Position numbers and translations under genes: made by a program. From NCBI GenBank assembly GCA_018699075.1, contig JABIPV010000165.1, positions 1 to 24,083 on the forward strand: 24,083 nucleotides of DNA. The letters are read 5' to 3'. The stretch comes from Kordiimonadaceae bacterium (GTDB taxonomy: Bacteria > Pseudomonadota > Alphaproteobacteria > Sphingomonadales > Emcibacteraceae). The notes under the pieces are model-generated. The model did no database searches and was not told the origin of the DNA. It worked only from the letters and a program-made list of their open reading frames with translations. Below, piece after piece: positions 1-6,693 of the stretch (position 1 is the stretch's first letter; every line of letters starts with the position of its first letter).

Positions 1-381
1 AGCGTAGCCAACGAAGATTTCCAGATCATTGAAGCGATGCCGGTTAAATCGCTGATCACTCATCCTGAAACAATGGCAAGCGTTTCGGACAGCACATTTG
101 AAGTGCGGGGCCATGCGTGGTCCGGTGATACGTCAATATCTGCCGTTGATGTCAGCCATGATTTTGGCGCCACATGGCAAAATGCCGTTCTAGATAGTCC
201 AACCAACCGCAATGCTTGGCAGCGCTGGCGGGCGAATATCAACCTACCGCAAAAAGGGTATTATGAAATATGGGCCAGAGCGACAGACGCAAATGGCCGC
301 GCGCAACCCTTCGCCATTGACTGGAACCCTAAGGGATACCTAAATAATAGCCTTCACCGCGTTGCGGTTCGGCGGGTTTAA
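1..381 (+). CDS. sorA: Sulfite dehydrogenase molybdenum subunit, C-terminal part (SorA-like)
   Basis: The frame is open from the first base of the window to a TAA at 379-381, so only the last 126 codons are present. The sequence matches the Ig-like Mo-co oxidoreductase dimerisation domain of the sulfite oxidase family: a strand with 'VRGHAWSGD', then 'VDVSHDFGATW', 'WQRWRANI' and 'YEIWARATDANGRAQP', and a closing 'WNPKGYLNN'. Family members oxidise sulfite to sulfate in the periplasm at a molybdopterin centre and pass electrons to cytochrome c. The catalytic cysteine and the molybdopterin domain lie outside the window. A small cytochrome c gene follows 8 bp later, the usual SorA-SorB arrangement. 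Other Mo-co family members (a generic sulfite-oxidase-like protein) are possible because the active site is not visible. Base composition is visibly more GC-rich than the block that follows. Confidence 0.8.
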   Translation, partial: SVANEDFQIIEAMPVKSLITHPETMASVSDSTFEVRGHAWSGDTSISAVDVSHDFGATWQNAVLDSPTNRNAWQRWRANINLPQKGYYEIWARATDANGRAQPFAIDWNPKGYLNNSLHRVAVRRV

Positions 382-389
382 GTAACATT

Positions 390-689
390 ATGATCCGATT
401 ATTTGTTTTTTCATGGCTGTTTTTTATCAGTATTGCTGGCAGCGTTATTGGCCAGGAGGAAGATGAGCCTGAAATGGCACTACTTCCACAAGGTGAAGGC
501 CGCGAAGAGGTCTTTTATCTTTGCTCCGCCTGTCATTCAATAAAAACAGTGGTTCAACAACGCTTATCAAGAGATATGTGGGATAAAACGCTGGATTATA
601 TGGTTTCGGATCAAGGCATGCCGGAACTGGAAACAGAAGAGAGGGCACAGATTTTAAACTACCTCTCGACACATGTTTCAATTGAATAA
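390..689 (+). CDS. sorB: Small periplasmic c-type cytochrome, sulfite dehydrogenase partner (SorB-like)
   Basis: The protein has 99 residues. A Sec signal peptide (hydrophobic 3-19, likely cut near 'VIG-QEE') is followed by one heme-binding CSACH motif at 45-49. A Met in 'DQGMPEL' (about 77) is a plausible distal heme ligand. The length and the single heme fit the cytochrome subunit that takes electrons from SorA. The gene starts 8 bp after the molybdenum subunit stop and is presumably co-transcribed. Role and partner are inferred from adjacency; the heme motif and export signal are seen directly. No clear terminator follows, only a small inverted repeat at 716-731 without a T-run. Confidence 0.8.
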   Translation: MIRLFVFSWLFFISIAGSVIGQEEDEPEMALLPQGEGREEVFYLCSACHSIKTVVQQRLSRDMWDKTLDYMVSDQGMPELETEERAQILNYLSTHVSIE

Positions 690-715
690 AATTTCTATTT
701 TTTTATACATTCATT

Positions 716-731
716 AGGTATACGAATACCT
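716..731. repeat. Small perfect inverted repeat
   Basis: AGGTAT, a 4-nt spacer ACGA, then ATACCT gives a perfect 6-bp stem. It lies 27 bp after the cytochrome stop and overlaps the start of the direct repeat copy at 730. It could be a weak terminator stem (no T-run follows) or a protein-binding site. The function is unknown. Confidence 0.4.
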
Positions 732-766
732 CTTTGGGTCGTGATCTAAAACGGTCTACTTTACAT
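730..766 (+). repeat. Direct repeat R1, flanks the redox/c-di-GMP block
   Basis: This copy starts CTCTTTGGGTCGT and matches 4066-4096 at 27 of 31 positions in the same orientation. Allowing a 2-nt gap, the match extends through a shared TACAT (ends 766 and 4100). It sits between the cytochrome gene and the peroxidase gene, and ends 26 bp before a consensus -10 box. So it may be either an integration or recombination scar, or an activator-binding site upstream of the promoter. Confidence 0.7.
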
Positions 767-791
767 ACATCTATTAACACACAATTAATCA

Positions 792-797
792 TATAAT
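792..797 (+). promoter_or_regulatory. Perfect -10 box (TATAAT) of the peroxidase operon
   Basis: TATAAT lies about 50 bp before the TTG start of the peroxidase gene. No recognisable -35 hexamer is found at 16-18 bp spacing. That is the usual look of an activator-dependent promoter, and repeat R1 lies just upstream of where a -35 would be. This is inferred from sequence only. Confidence 0.5.
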
Positions 798-846
798 GCT
801 AGTCTTCAATAGTAGGGTATATAAACTATAATTTTGAGGAATAACA

Positions 847-1876
847 TTGATACTCCACTATAAAATTCAATTAAGGTTTCTAATAATCTTAGCTACCATT
901 TTGGTAGCATTGAGTTACGCTAGTGATGCCAATTCCGATGATGTAACCATCGTTAATAAGGTTGATTATGTTCGCCCACTAGAGATACCATTTCCAGATG
1001 ACAACTTATTTTCCTTACGTAAAGCAGAATTAGGGAAGAAATTATTTTTTGATCCACGTTTGTCCATAAATAATAATATTTCGTGCGCTACATGTCACGA
1101 TCAAAAACAATCATGGGAAGATGGTAAAGAGACCTCAATCGGAAATTTAAACACCAAGTTAACAAGACATACTCCGACAGTGCTAAATATGGCTTGGGGT
1201 GAGTTATACTTTTGGGATGGTCGCGCAGAAACCCTTGAAGAGCAAGCAATCGAGCCAATTAAAAAATCCTGCTGAGATGGGACAAAATATTGAAAGCTTA
1301 ATTAAAGAATTAGAAATTATTACGGAATACCGGGACGAGTTTACGAGTGTATTCCCGAACGACGGAATTACGTCAGAAAATATTGGCAAGGCAATTGCGA
1401 CATTTGAAAGAACCATTGTATCTGGCATCGCCCCCTTTGATGAATGGATAATGGGTAATGAAAACTCAATTTCACAGGAAGCAAAACGAGGGTTTAATTT
1501 GTTTAATGGTAAAGCAAATTGCGTATCATGCCATGAAGGCTGGAATTTTTCGGATTTAAGTTTTCATGACATAGGCTTAAATAGTGATGATGTGGGGCGA
1601 CATGCCATATTTGAAATTGATGTACTTAGAAGTAGTTTTAAAACACCTACATTAAGAAATATTGCCGAACGGGCACCCTATATGCACGACGGTTCAATCT
1701 CAACTTTGGAAGAAGTTGTTGACCACTATAATGACGGTTTTGTGACCAGAGAAAGTCTATCTTCTGAAATAAAACCGCTCAATCTATCGCAGTCAGAGAA
1801 AAAAGATATTTTAGAATTCCTACTTAGTTTGAGCAGCGATGATGAAATTTTTATACCAACACAATTATCTGAATAA
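847..1876 (+). pseudogene. Di-heme cytochrome c peroxidase / MauG family, frameshifted
   Basis: Two overlapping frames together make one full-length protein of about 342 residues. The 5' frame (847-1275) has a signal peptide, the first heme site CATCH (about 80-84), 'HTPTVLNMAW' and 'FWDGRAETLEEQA'. It then stops at TGA 1273-1275. The 3' frame continues with 'NPAEMGQNIESL', the second heme site CVSCH (about 225-229), 'FKTPTLRNIAERAPYMHDGS' and 'TLEEVVDHYNDG', all typical of bacterial di-heme peroxidases. Removing one A from the A6 run at 1261-1266 joins the frames as 'PIKNPAEMG', the family consensus. The TTG start is supported by GAGGA at 836-840, spaced 6 nt. Relatives reduce peroxide, or oxidise partner proteins as MauG does; here the two cupredoxins are candidate electron partners. 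The break may be a true mutation, slippage at the A-run, or a sequencing error. Confidence 0.85.
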
Positions 1877-1890
1877 TATACGGAAAAAAA

Positions 1891-2205
1891 ATGACCCAAA
1901 TTATATATATTCTATCGTTCATATCTTTATTAACATTTTCTGCTTACGGGCAGGACATAACAATCACACAAAAAGATAAGAAATTTTCACAAAAAGAAAT
2001 CATTGTTAAAAAGGGCCAGAAAATCACCTTCATAAATGATGACAATCTTGCGCATAATGTTTACACAATCGTTGATGGTAAAAAAGTTGACTTGGGTTTA
2101 CAAAAAGCCGGTGAAAGTGGTGAGTTGACATTCGAAGATGAGAACACCTACAGAGTGAGATGTGCTATTCACCCACGTATGAAAATGATTGTGAAGGTAG
2201 AGTGA
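1891..2205 (+). CDS. Amicyanin-like type 1 copper protein (cupredoxin)
   Basis: The protein has 104 residues: a signal peptide (1-20, cut near 'AYG-QD') and a single cupredoxin domain. The visible copper ligands are His55 in 'NLAHNVY', then Cys91, His94 and Met97 in 'CAIHPRM'. The short C-x2-H-P-x-M loop is the amicyanin type. Such proteins carry electrons in the periplasm, classically beside MauG/methylamine dehydrogenase systems. No methylamine dehydrogenase gene is visible here, so the partner is more likely the adjacent di-heme protein. It starts 14 bp after the peroxidase stop, with an A-rich region before ATG. Its stop overlaps the GTG start of the next gene by 4 bp. Confidence 0.85.
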   Translation: MTQIIYILSFISLLTFSAYGQDITITQKDKKFSQKEIIVKKGQKITFINDDNLAHNVYTIVDGKKVDLGLQKAGESGELTFEDENTYRVRCAIHPRMKMIVKVE

Positions 2206-3482
2206 TATTATTTACCCAAAAATCAGTCGCATATCGCATTTGGCTCAGTTTATCGATTTTGGCATTGTTAATTGCCGTTTTAGGTTTTTTTGCGAGCACG
2301 AGCTTAAAAAGCGTTGGAAGTTATTCTGAGGAAATCTATTTTAAACCACTTCAAACCATTAACTTTGCCAGACTAACACAAAGCGATTTTCTACGTTTAG
2401 AAATAGCATATGCGACGGCGGTTAATTCTCCCCCTCAATCCCAACTTAGAATTGAGTTTAGAGATAATCTTAAAGAGGCAATTTTTGATCTTGAAGATTA
2501 TCTTGGGATCATTAATGAGCGGGCATTGTCTGAGGAAGTAAAAAGCACAGCAAAAATTATTGGTGAACAGCTTTTCGAATTAGAAAAATTATTGTTTGAA
2601 AGTTCAGGGGCAACTGAAGTTAGTCTTGAAATTCAAATTATTCAACTGAAGCTCGAGGAAGGCATCGAGCACGTGGTTGAGACCACAGCAGCGGATGGAT
2701 ATGAGTTTATTCAAACTGTTAACACAGAAATTAGTGATCAGATTTTTTTCGTGAACTCATTGGTTGTAGGAAGTATTTTTATCGCGGTTACAATTTCCTA
2801 TCTATTAGGACGGGGGCAAATCATCAGATTAAAATCAATAGCAAGTTCCCTTATAGCACTTTCTAAAGGTGACGATAATATTGATATACCCGACACAGAC
2901 AGAATTGATGAATTTGGTGATATGGCGAGGGCTGCAGAGGCGTTTCAGAGATCATCTATTGCATATCAGAAGAAGATAGAGGAGCTAGCTTATTCCGATA
3001 GTCTGACAGGTCTACCAAATAGAAATGTATTTGAAGATCGTTTAAATCAGTTGATCAAAACATCAAAACGTAACGGCCAGAAATTTATGGTAGCCTTGTT
3101 AGATTTGGACAAGTTTAAACCTATAAATGACAATCTAGGACATATGGCAGGGGATCTTGTTCTTCAGGAAGTATCAACTCGACTTGCTTGTGTAATTCGG
3201 GGTGCAGATACGGTGGCAAGAATAGGTGGCGATGAATTTGTGCTTCTCCTGGGTGATCAAAAAGCTATAAATAACGTAGAGGGGTTTTCGAAAAGGATCA
3301 TTTCAGCAATTAAAGAACCTATTGATGCATTAGGGGAAGAAGTTAATGTTGGAATCTCGTTGGGGCTGAGTATCTACCCAGATCACGGCAATGAGGCAGA
3401 CGAATTGATCAAGAAGGCTGATGAAGCAATGTATTATGCAAAAACGAACAAAGTTGGATGGAAGGTTTTTAGCTATGTATAA
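2202..3482 (+). CDS. Membrane-bound diguanylate cyclase (4-helix sensor, HAMP, GGDEF)
   Basis: The predicted protein has 426 residues, from a GTG at 2202 that overlaps the cupredoxin stop as GTGA, with AAGG just upstream. An ATG at 2160 is in frame but lies deep inside the previous gene. The order is: transmembrane helix (about 13-33), a periplasmic mostly helical segment (35-180), a second transmembrane helix (181-202), HAMP (203-255), and a GGDEF domain starting 'YSDSLTGLPNRN' (264-275). The active-site GGDEF is at 342-346. An RxxD inhibitory site (RGAD, 333-336) sits exactly five residues before it, so the enzyme should make c-di-GMP and be product-inhibited. There is no EAL domain. Overlap with cupredoxin genes on both sides suggests its periplasmic part senses a copper/heme redox state; that link is inference. 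Confidence 0.9.
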   Translation: MILFTQKSVAYRIWLSLSILALLIAVLGFFASTSLKSVGSYSEEIYFKPLQTINFARLTQSDFLRLEIAYATAVNSPPQSQLRIEFRDNLKEAIFDLEDYLGIINERALSEEVKSTAKIIGEQLFELEKLLFESSGATEVSLEIQIIQLKLEEGIEHVVETTAADGYEFIQTVNTEISDQIFFVNSLVVGSIFIAVTISYLLGRGQIIRLKSIASSLIALSKGDDNIDIPDTDRIDEFGDMARAAEAFQRSSIAYQKKIEELAYSDSLTGLPNRNVFEDRLNQLIKTSKRNGQKFMVALLDLDKFKPINDNLGHMAGDLVLQEVSTRLACVIRGADTVARIGGDEFVLLLGDQKAINNVEGFSKRIISAIKEPIDALGEEVNVGISLGLSIYPDHGNEADELIKKADEAMYYAKTNKVGWKVFSYV

Positions 3483-4005
3483 AATTACAAGTGTAAATAA
3501 CGCAAGAGATTTAATACAAGTGATGTTATATTTGGTTGTGTCTCTATTTTGTTATTCTTCGTCTTACGCGAAAGAACATATCGTTGAGGTTATCACTGAC
3601 AATGATAACGGAATTATGGCGTTTTCTCCAAAACATTTAAAGGTTGAGCAAGGCGACACCGTGACGTGGGTGAACCAAGTAAAGGATTATCACAATGTAA
3701 TTACATATCCTGACGGATATCCAAAAGGCAGCTCCGGGTTCGTAAGTCCATACCTAAGCGCAGCTGGGGATAAATGGTCATATACTTTTTCAGATGCTGG
3801 AACATATGAGTATCATTGTATTCCTCATGTCTTAATGGGAATGAGAGGTACGGTTGTGGTTGAATTCGAAACAAATCACGACGAATTTCATCAGCCATCT
3901 ATTCAGGAAATCAATGAGTATCGAGATGAAATTCTTAGATTTTTTGACGAGGAAGAGATTGAGATTATGCCCGAAGTGGTTAAGAGAAATATCCAACACA
4001 AGTAA
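3475..4005 (+). CDS. Pseudoazurin-type cupredoxin with acidic C-terminal tail
   Basis: The predicted protein has 176 residues from ATG 3475, with GGAAGG 8 nt upstream, and overlaps the end of the GGDEF gene by 8 bp. A hydrophobic signal segment (14-30) ends near 'SSSYA-KE'. The copper ligands seen are His73 ('DYHNV'), Cys115 and His118 in 'YHCIPH', and Met123 in 'LMGMRG'. The H-x4-M spacing is the pseudoazurin/plastocyanin type and differs from the first cupredoxin in the operon. After the cupredoxin fold ends ('TVVVEFE', about 132) there are about 45 extra residues rich in Glu/Asp ('RFFDEEEIEIM'), predicted helical. I do not recognise them as a family. They could dock a partner such as the cyclase sensor. 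A copper electron carrier or sensor is likely. Confidence 0.85.
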   Translation: MYKITSVNNARDLIQVMLYLVVSLFCYSSSYAKEHIVEVITDNDNGIMAFSPKHLKVEQGDTVTWVNQVKDYHNVITYPDGYPKGSSGFVSPYLSAAGDKWSYTFSDAGTYEYHCIPHVLMGMRGTVVVEFETNHDEFHQPSIQEINEYRDEILRFFDEEEIEIMPEVVKRNIQHK

Positions 4006-4065
4006 TAAATAATCAAAACTTAAAGAGAGTATACTTTTGAGTCCATTTCTTAATTTATGAAACGT

Positions 4066-4100
4066 CTCTTTGGGTCGTAATCTCAAATGGTCGACTACAT
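4066..4100 (+). repeat. Direct repeat R2, second copy of R1
   Basis: This copy matches 730-760 at 27 of 31 positions, in the same orientation, and shares TACAT further on. It sits in the 101-bp gap between the convergent ends of the cupredoxin gene and the HD-GYP gene. With R1 it brackets the whole forward four-gene block (about 3.3 kb). Confidence 0.7.
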
Positions 4101-4106
4101 GGTTAT

Positions 4107-5856
4107 TCAGCCTTCATATTTTTCAGATATTTCTAAAAATTTAGGTACTATTCTATTAAAAGTCTCAACTAAACTTGGATCAAAATGAGTGCCTGATTGT
4201 TCATTGATTATGTTTATTATCTTTTTAACTGGCCATTTATCCTTGTAGGGTCGTTTCGAAAGCAGTGCGTCATAAACATCAACAATAGCAACTATTCGAG
4301 CTGATATAGGTATATCTTCGCCTGAAAGACCACTTGGGTAACCTGAGCCATCCCATTTCTCATGATGACCTAGCGCTATATCATAGGCCATTTTCATTAA
4401 GTCAAACTTGCTACCTTTTAATATCTTCGCACCAATAGTAGTATGTGTTTTCATGATTTCAAATTCATCATCATTAAGTTTACCGGGCTTGAGTAAAATC
4501 ATGTCCGGAATGCCTATTTTACCAACATCATGCATGGGGGAAGCTTGCTGAATTTGTTCAGCGAAATCAGCTGTTAGGCCGTGGGCGAGTGCGAGGGCAT
4601 GACAGTAACCGCTAACACGATTAACATGCATGCATCCCTGTTTCATTATCCCTGTATTCTGCAGCGCGTCCAAGGCGTTCCATTGCTTCTAATCGTGATT
4701 GGTAAAGTTCATCCGTTCTCCTTAATAGTTTACTCTCAGCTTTTTTTCTATTTACAATATTGAATTGAAGAACAAAAATTACTGTTAAAAGCGCTAAAAT
4801 AATGACGATTGTGGACCATACCAAAACTTTATATTCGCCATAAAAAGAATATGGAGAGTTCAGAATTGTGCTATCTTCTGGTAATGTGTCTATATATAAA
4901 CCAAAACGAACTAATTGGTCGTAATTAAATAAAGACGTAGCACCAAAATCATTAACAACGGGAATATTTGAAACTTTTTCTCCCTGATAAACACGGGCAG
5001 AAATCGCAGCCAATTCTCTTCCATAATTACGACCAATAATTACATTTCCACCAAGAGCACCATACTTAATATTATGTTCAGTCATACTGTAAACTGGGCG
5101 CTTACTGGCTTTCGAGATACGCGCCATGGATTCATCAAATGGAATATATCCAACTTTATCCCAGTATATACCATAATAGAAAACCAGTGAATTCTCAGGT
5201 AATTCCTCTACAAAATCCTCTACATCTGAAAGAAGCAAATCCTCGTCGACGCGCACAAATTGAAGAGCAGGATAGTTTGATGAATTTTCCTGTATTTTTT
5301 GCCACACACCTTTTTCGGTAAACATAGAATCCCCAAGGTAAAATATTTTATTTGTTTCAGGATACATGCTAATTGCTAGGTCAATTAATGCCGAATGGTT
5401 TGTAAGTTCCAAAATCCCAGTATATTTATTTTGATCTAGGAGCTTAACAAAACCCTTGTCATCCAAACCACCAAATATTATAGGCGTATTACCAAAAAGG
5501 GTTTCGCTATATCTATGCAAGAAAGTTAGCGCGTTGTTGTCCAGAGAAATAATTGCATCAAATTTGTAGTTTTGATATTTATAGGCATATAAATCATGTA
5601 GTTTATCTTGGTAAGCATCATCAAAAAGAATGTTTTTTGTGTCCATATATTCAAGACGCATATCATAATCAATATCCAAGGATGTTAACGCGTCCTCAAT
5701 GCCTACTAAATTCTCATTTACCCAAGGGATTCCTTTATGATAGGACATTAAAACTAAAACTCTGAATTTTGAGCCTGTTTGAGTAATTGCTTGAGAGGAA
5801 AAGACGGTAAAGAAAAACAACCAAATTGCAAAAAACATAACTATTTTATTTTTCAT
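4107..5856 (-). pseudogene. ABC-substrate-binding-like sensor joined to HD-GYP c-di-GMP phosphodiesterase, frameshifted
   Basis: The gene reads from ATG 5856 (GGA 8 nt upstream; GTG 5859 is the alternative). The N-terminal part has a signal peptide, then a periplasmic domain resembling the ABC_sub_bind (PF04392) type ('RVLVLMSYHKG', 'IIFGGLDDKGF', 'YYGIYWDKVGY'). A transmembrane helix ('VLVWSTIVIILALLTVIFVL') and a coiled linker follow. The HD-GYP domain starts 'EYRDNETGMH' and then breaks: this frame ends 'HAC' and stop. The other frame resumes 'HVNRVSGYCH' with 'MHDVGKIGIPD' and 'HHEKWDGSGYP', ending at 4107. Deleting one GCAT from the 11-bp ATGC repeat at 4625-4635 restores 'ETGMHVNRVS', the family consensus, and a protein of about 581 residues. 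HD-GYP enzymes degrade c-di-GMP, opposing the neighbouring cyclase. As written, the first metal-binding His region is disrupted and the enzyme is probably inactive. Confidence 0.85.
4625..4635. repeat. ATGC tetranucleotide tandem repeat (2.75 units) causing the HD-GYP frameshift
   Basis: CATGCATGCAT on the plus strand is a 4-bp unit repeated 2.75 times inside the HD-GYP coding region. One unit fewer restores the reading frame and the conserved motif. A duplicated unit is a typical replication-slippage product. Confidence 0.8.
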
Positions 5857-5911
5857 CACTTATATCCATAACTACTTTCGATGCCAACAATCGTGTATTT
5901 TATTTACCTCT

Positions 5912-5940
5912 CTAATTAATACACACTAATTATTAATTAG
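5912..5940. repeat. Perfect 10-bp inverted repeat upstream of the HD-GYP sensor gene
   Basis: CTAATTAATA, a 9-nt spacer CACACTAAT, and TATTAATTAG form perfect 10-bp arms. The repeat lies about 55 bp before the start of the sensor gene. It overlaps the 3' end of the sulfatase relic. Placement suggests an operator or promoter-region element, but AT-rich inverted repeats also arise by chance. Confidence 0.45.
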
Positions 5941-6057
5941 AAATTAAATCAAGTGAGGAAACAACTTCATCTGTTCTCAGTTTGGTTCAATCTGCCGGGG
6001 CCACTTAATAAACAATGGCACTCGTGTTCCCGAAAACGCCCCTCTCTTTGCCGCCTC
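5933..6057 (-). pseudogene. Relic of a sulfatase gene
   Basis: On the minus strand, 6057 to about 5980 reads 'KRGAFSGTRVPLFIKWPRQI', close to the conserved sulfatase segment around 'EGGxRVPxIxRWPGxIxPG'. A stop follows 'EPN'. One frame over, the reading continues as 'RTDEVVSSLDLIS' (to 5939), which matches the next conserved sulfatase segment ('SDxxVSxxDLxPT'). A TAA stops the upstream side at 6058-6060. Only about 40 codons survive, with one internal frameshift and no start, catalytic Cys/Ser motif or C-terminal domain. It is a remnant, not a gene. It may once have belonged with the neighbouring amino-sugar genes (sulfated GlcNAc use); that is inference. The rest of 5857-6129 holds only the inverted repeat. 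Confidence 0.7.
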
Positions 6058-6129
6058 TTAAAAGTGTATATGTAGTTGAAATCAGTGTTATACTAGCCAA
6101 CATACCAATATAATTTTCACAATTTTTCT

Positions 6130-6693
6130 TTAATTGTTATCATCTGGCAATGTTACATCGCCCTGATTAAGCTCTCTTTGCATTAATACGCTATCAATCC
6201 AGCGACCTAACTTAAAACCCACGGATTTTAATAGACCTGCTTGCTTAAAACCGAACTTTTCATGAAGTCCGATTGATCCATAATTACCACTGTCACCTAT
6301 TACCGCAATCATTTGCCGCCATGGTCCTCCTTCGCAGCCTTCGATCAGTTTTTCCATAAGACGACTACCGATGCCCATACGGAAATATCCTTGGGCGAGA
6401 AACACTGAATTTTCAAGTGTATAACGATATCCGAAACGCTCGCCGCGATACTTCACCGCATAGCAATAACCGACGACCTTACCGTCAATTTCAGCGACAA
6501 AATGCGGCAAACCACATTCCAGCACTTCTTTGCGTTTTTGTAAATGGCTTTCAAGTGATCGATATACTTCATCAAAGGTAGCAAGCCCATGATCAATTTC
6601 ATAATCATAGATGTCTTTTATCCCCTGAACATCACCTTCAGTAGAAGGTCGAATTATGACATCTTTTTCCATTGCGTTGACCCATTTATCCAT
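6130..6693 (-). CDS. GNAT N-acetyltransferase, phosphinothricin acetyltransferase-like
   Basis: The predicted protein has 187 residues with one GNAT domain. It starts 'VIIRPSTEGDVQGIKDIYDY', has the acetyl-CoA loop 'YFRMGIGSRLMEKL', and then 'WRQMIAVIGDSGNYGSIGLH', 'FGFKQAGLLKSVGFKLGRW' and 'DSVLMQREL', all typical of the PAT/Bar-like subgroup. These enzymes acetylate small primary amines from acetyl-CoA in the cytoplasm. The true substrate is unknown; many PAT-like proteins act on methionine sulfoximine/sulfone or other amino-acid analogues. The start at 6693 has GGA 6 nt upstream and overlaps nagA by 40 bp; ATG 6672 (overlap 19 bp) is an equally good alternative. It is the last gene of a same-strand run. 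Confidence 0.85.
   Translation of the reverse strand: MDKWVNAMEKDVIIRPSTEGDVQGIKDIYDYEIDHGLATFDEVYRSLESHLQKRKEVLECGLPHFVAEIDGKVVGYCYAVKYRGERFGYRYTLENSVFLAQGYFRMGIGSRLMEKLIEGCEGGPWRQMIAVIGDSGNYGSIGLHEKFGFKQAGLLKSVGFKLGRWIDSVLMQRELNQGDVTLPDDNN

Noticed and set aside
1255..1280. Programmed ribosomal frameshift in the peroxidase gene
   Set aside because: The A6 run could slip, but a +1 shift is needed and no stimulatory structure or rare-codon/stop arrangement typical of programmed sites is evident; mutation or sequencing error is simpler.
2160..2201. Earlier ATG start for the diguanylate cyclase
   Set aside because: It would put 14 codons inside the conserved copper-site region of the preceding cupredoxin gene; the GTGA overlap at 2202 with AAGG upstream fits better.
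730..4100. R1/R2 as CRISPR repeats or insertion-sequence ends
   Set aside because: Only two copies 3.3 kb apart, in direct rather than inverted orientation, with no transposase, cas gene or regular spacers.
4625..4635. Phase-variable tetranucleotide tract
   Set aside because: Only 2.75 units are present, far fewer than hypermutable tracts; kept only as a slippage event with a test proposed.
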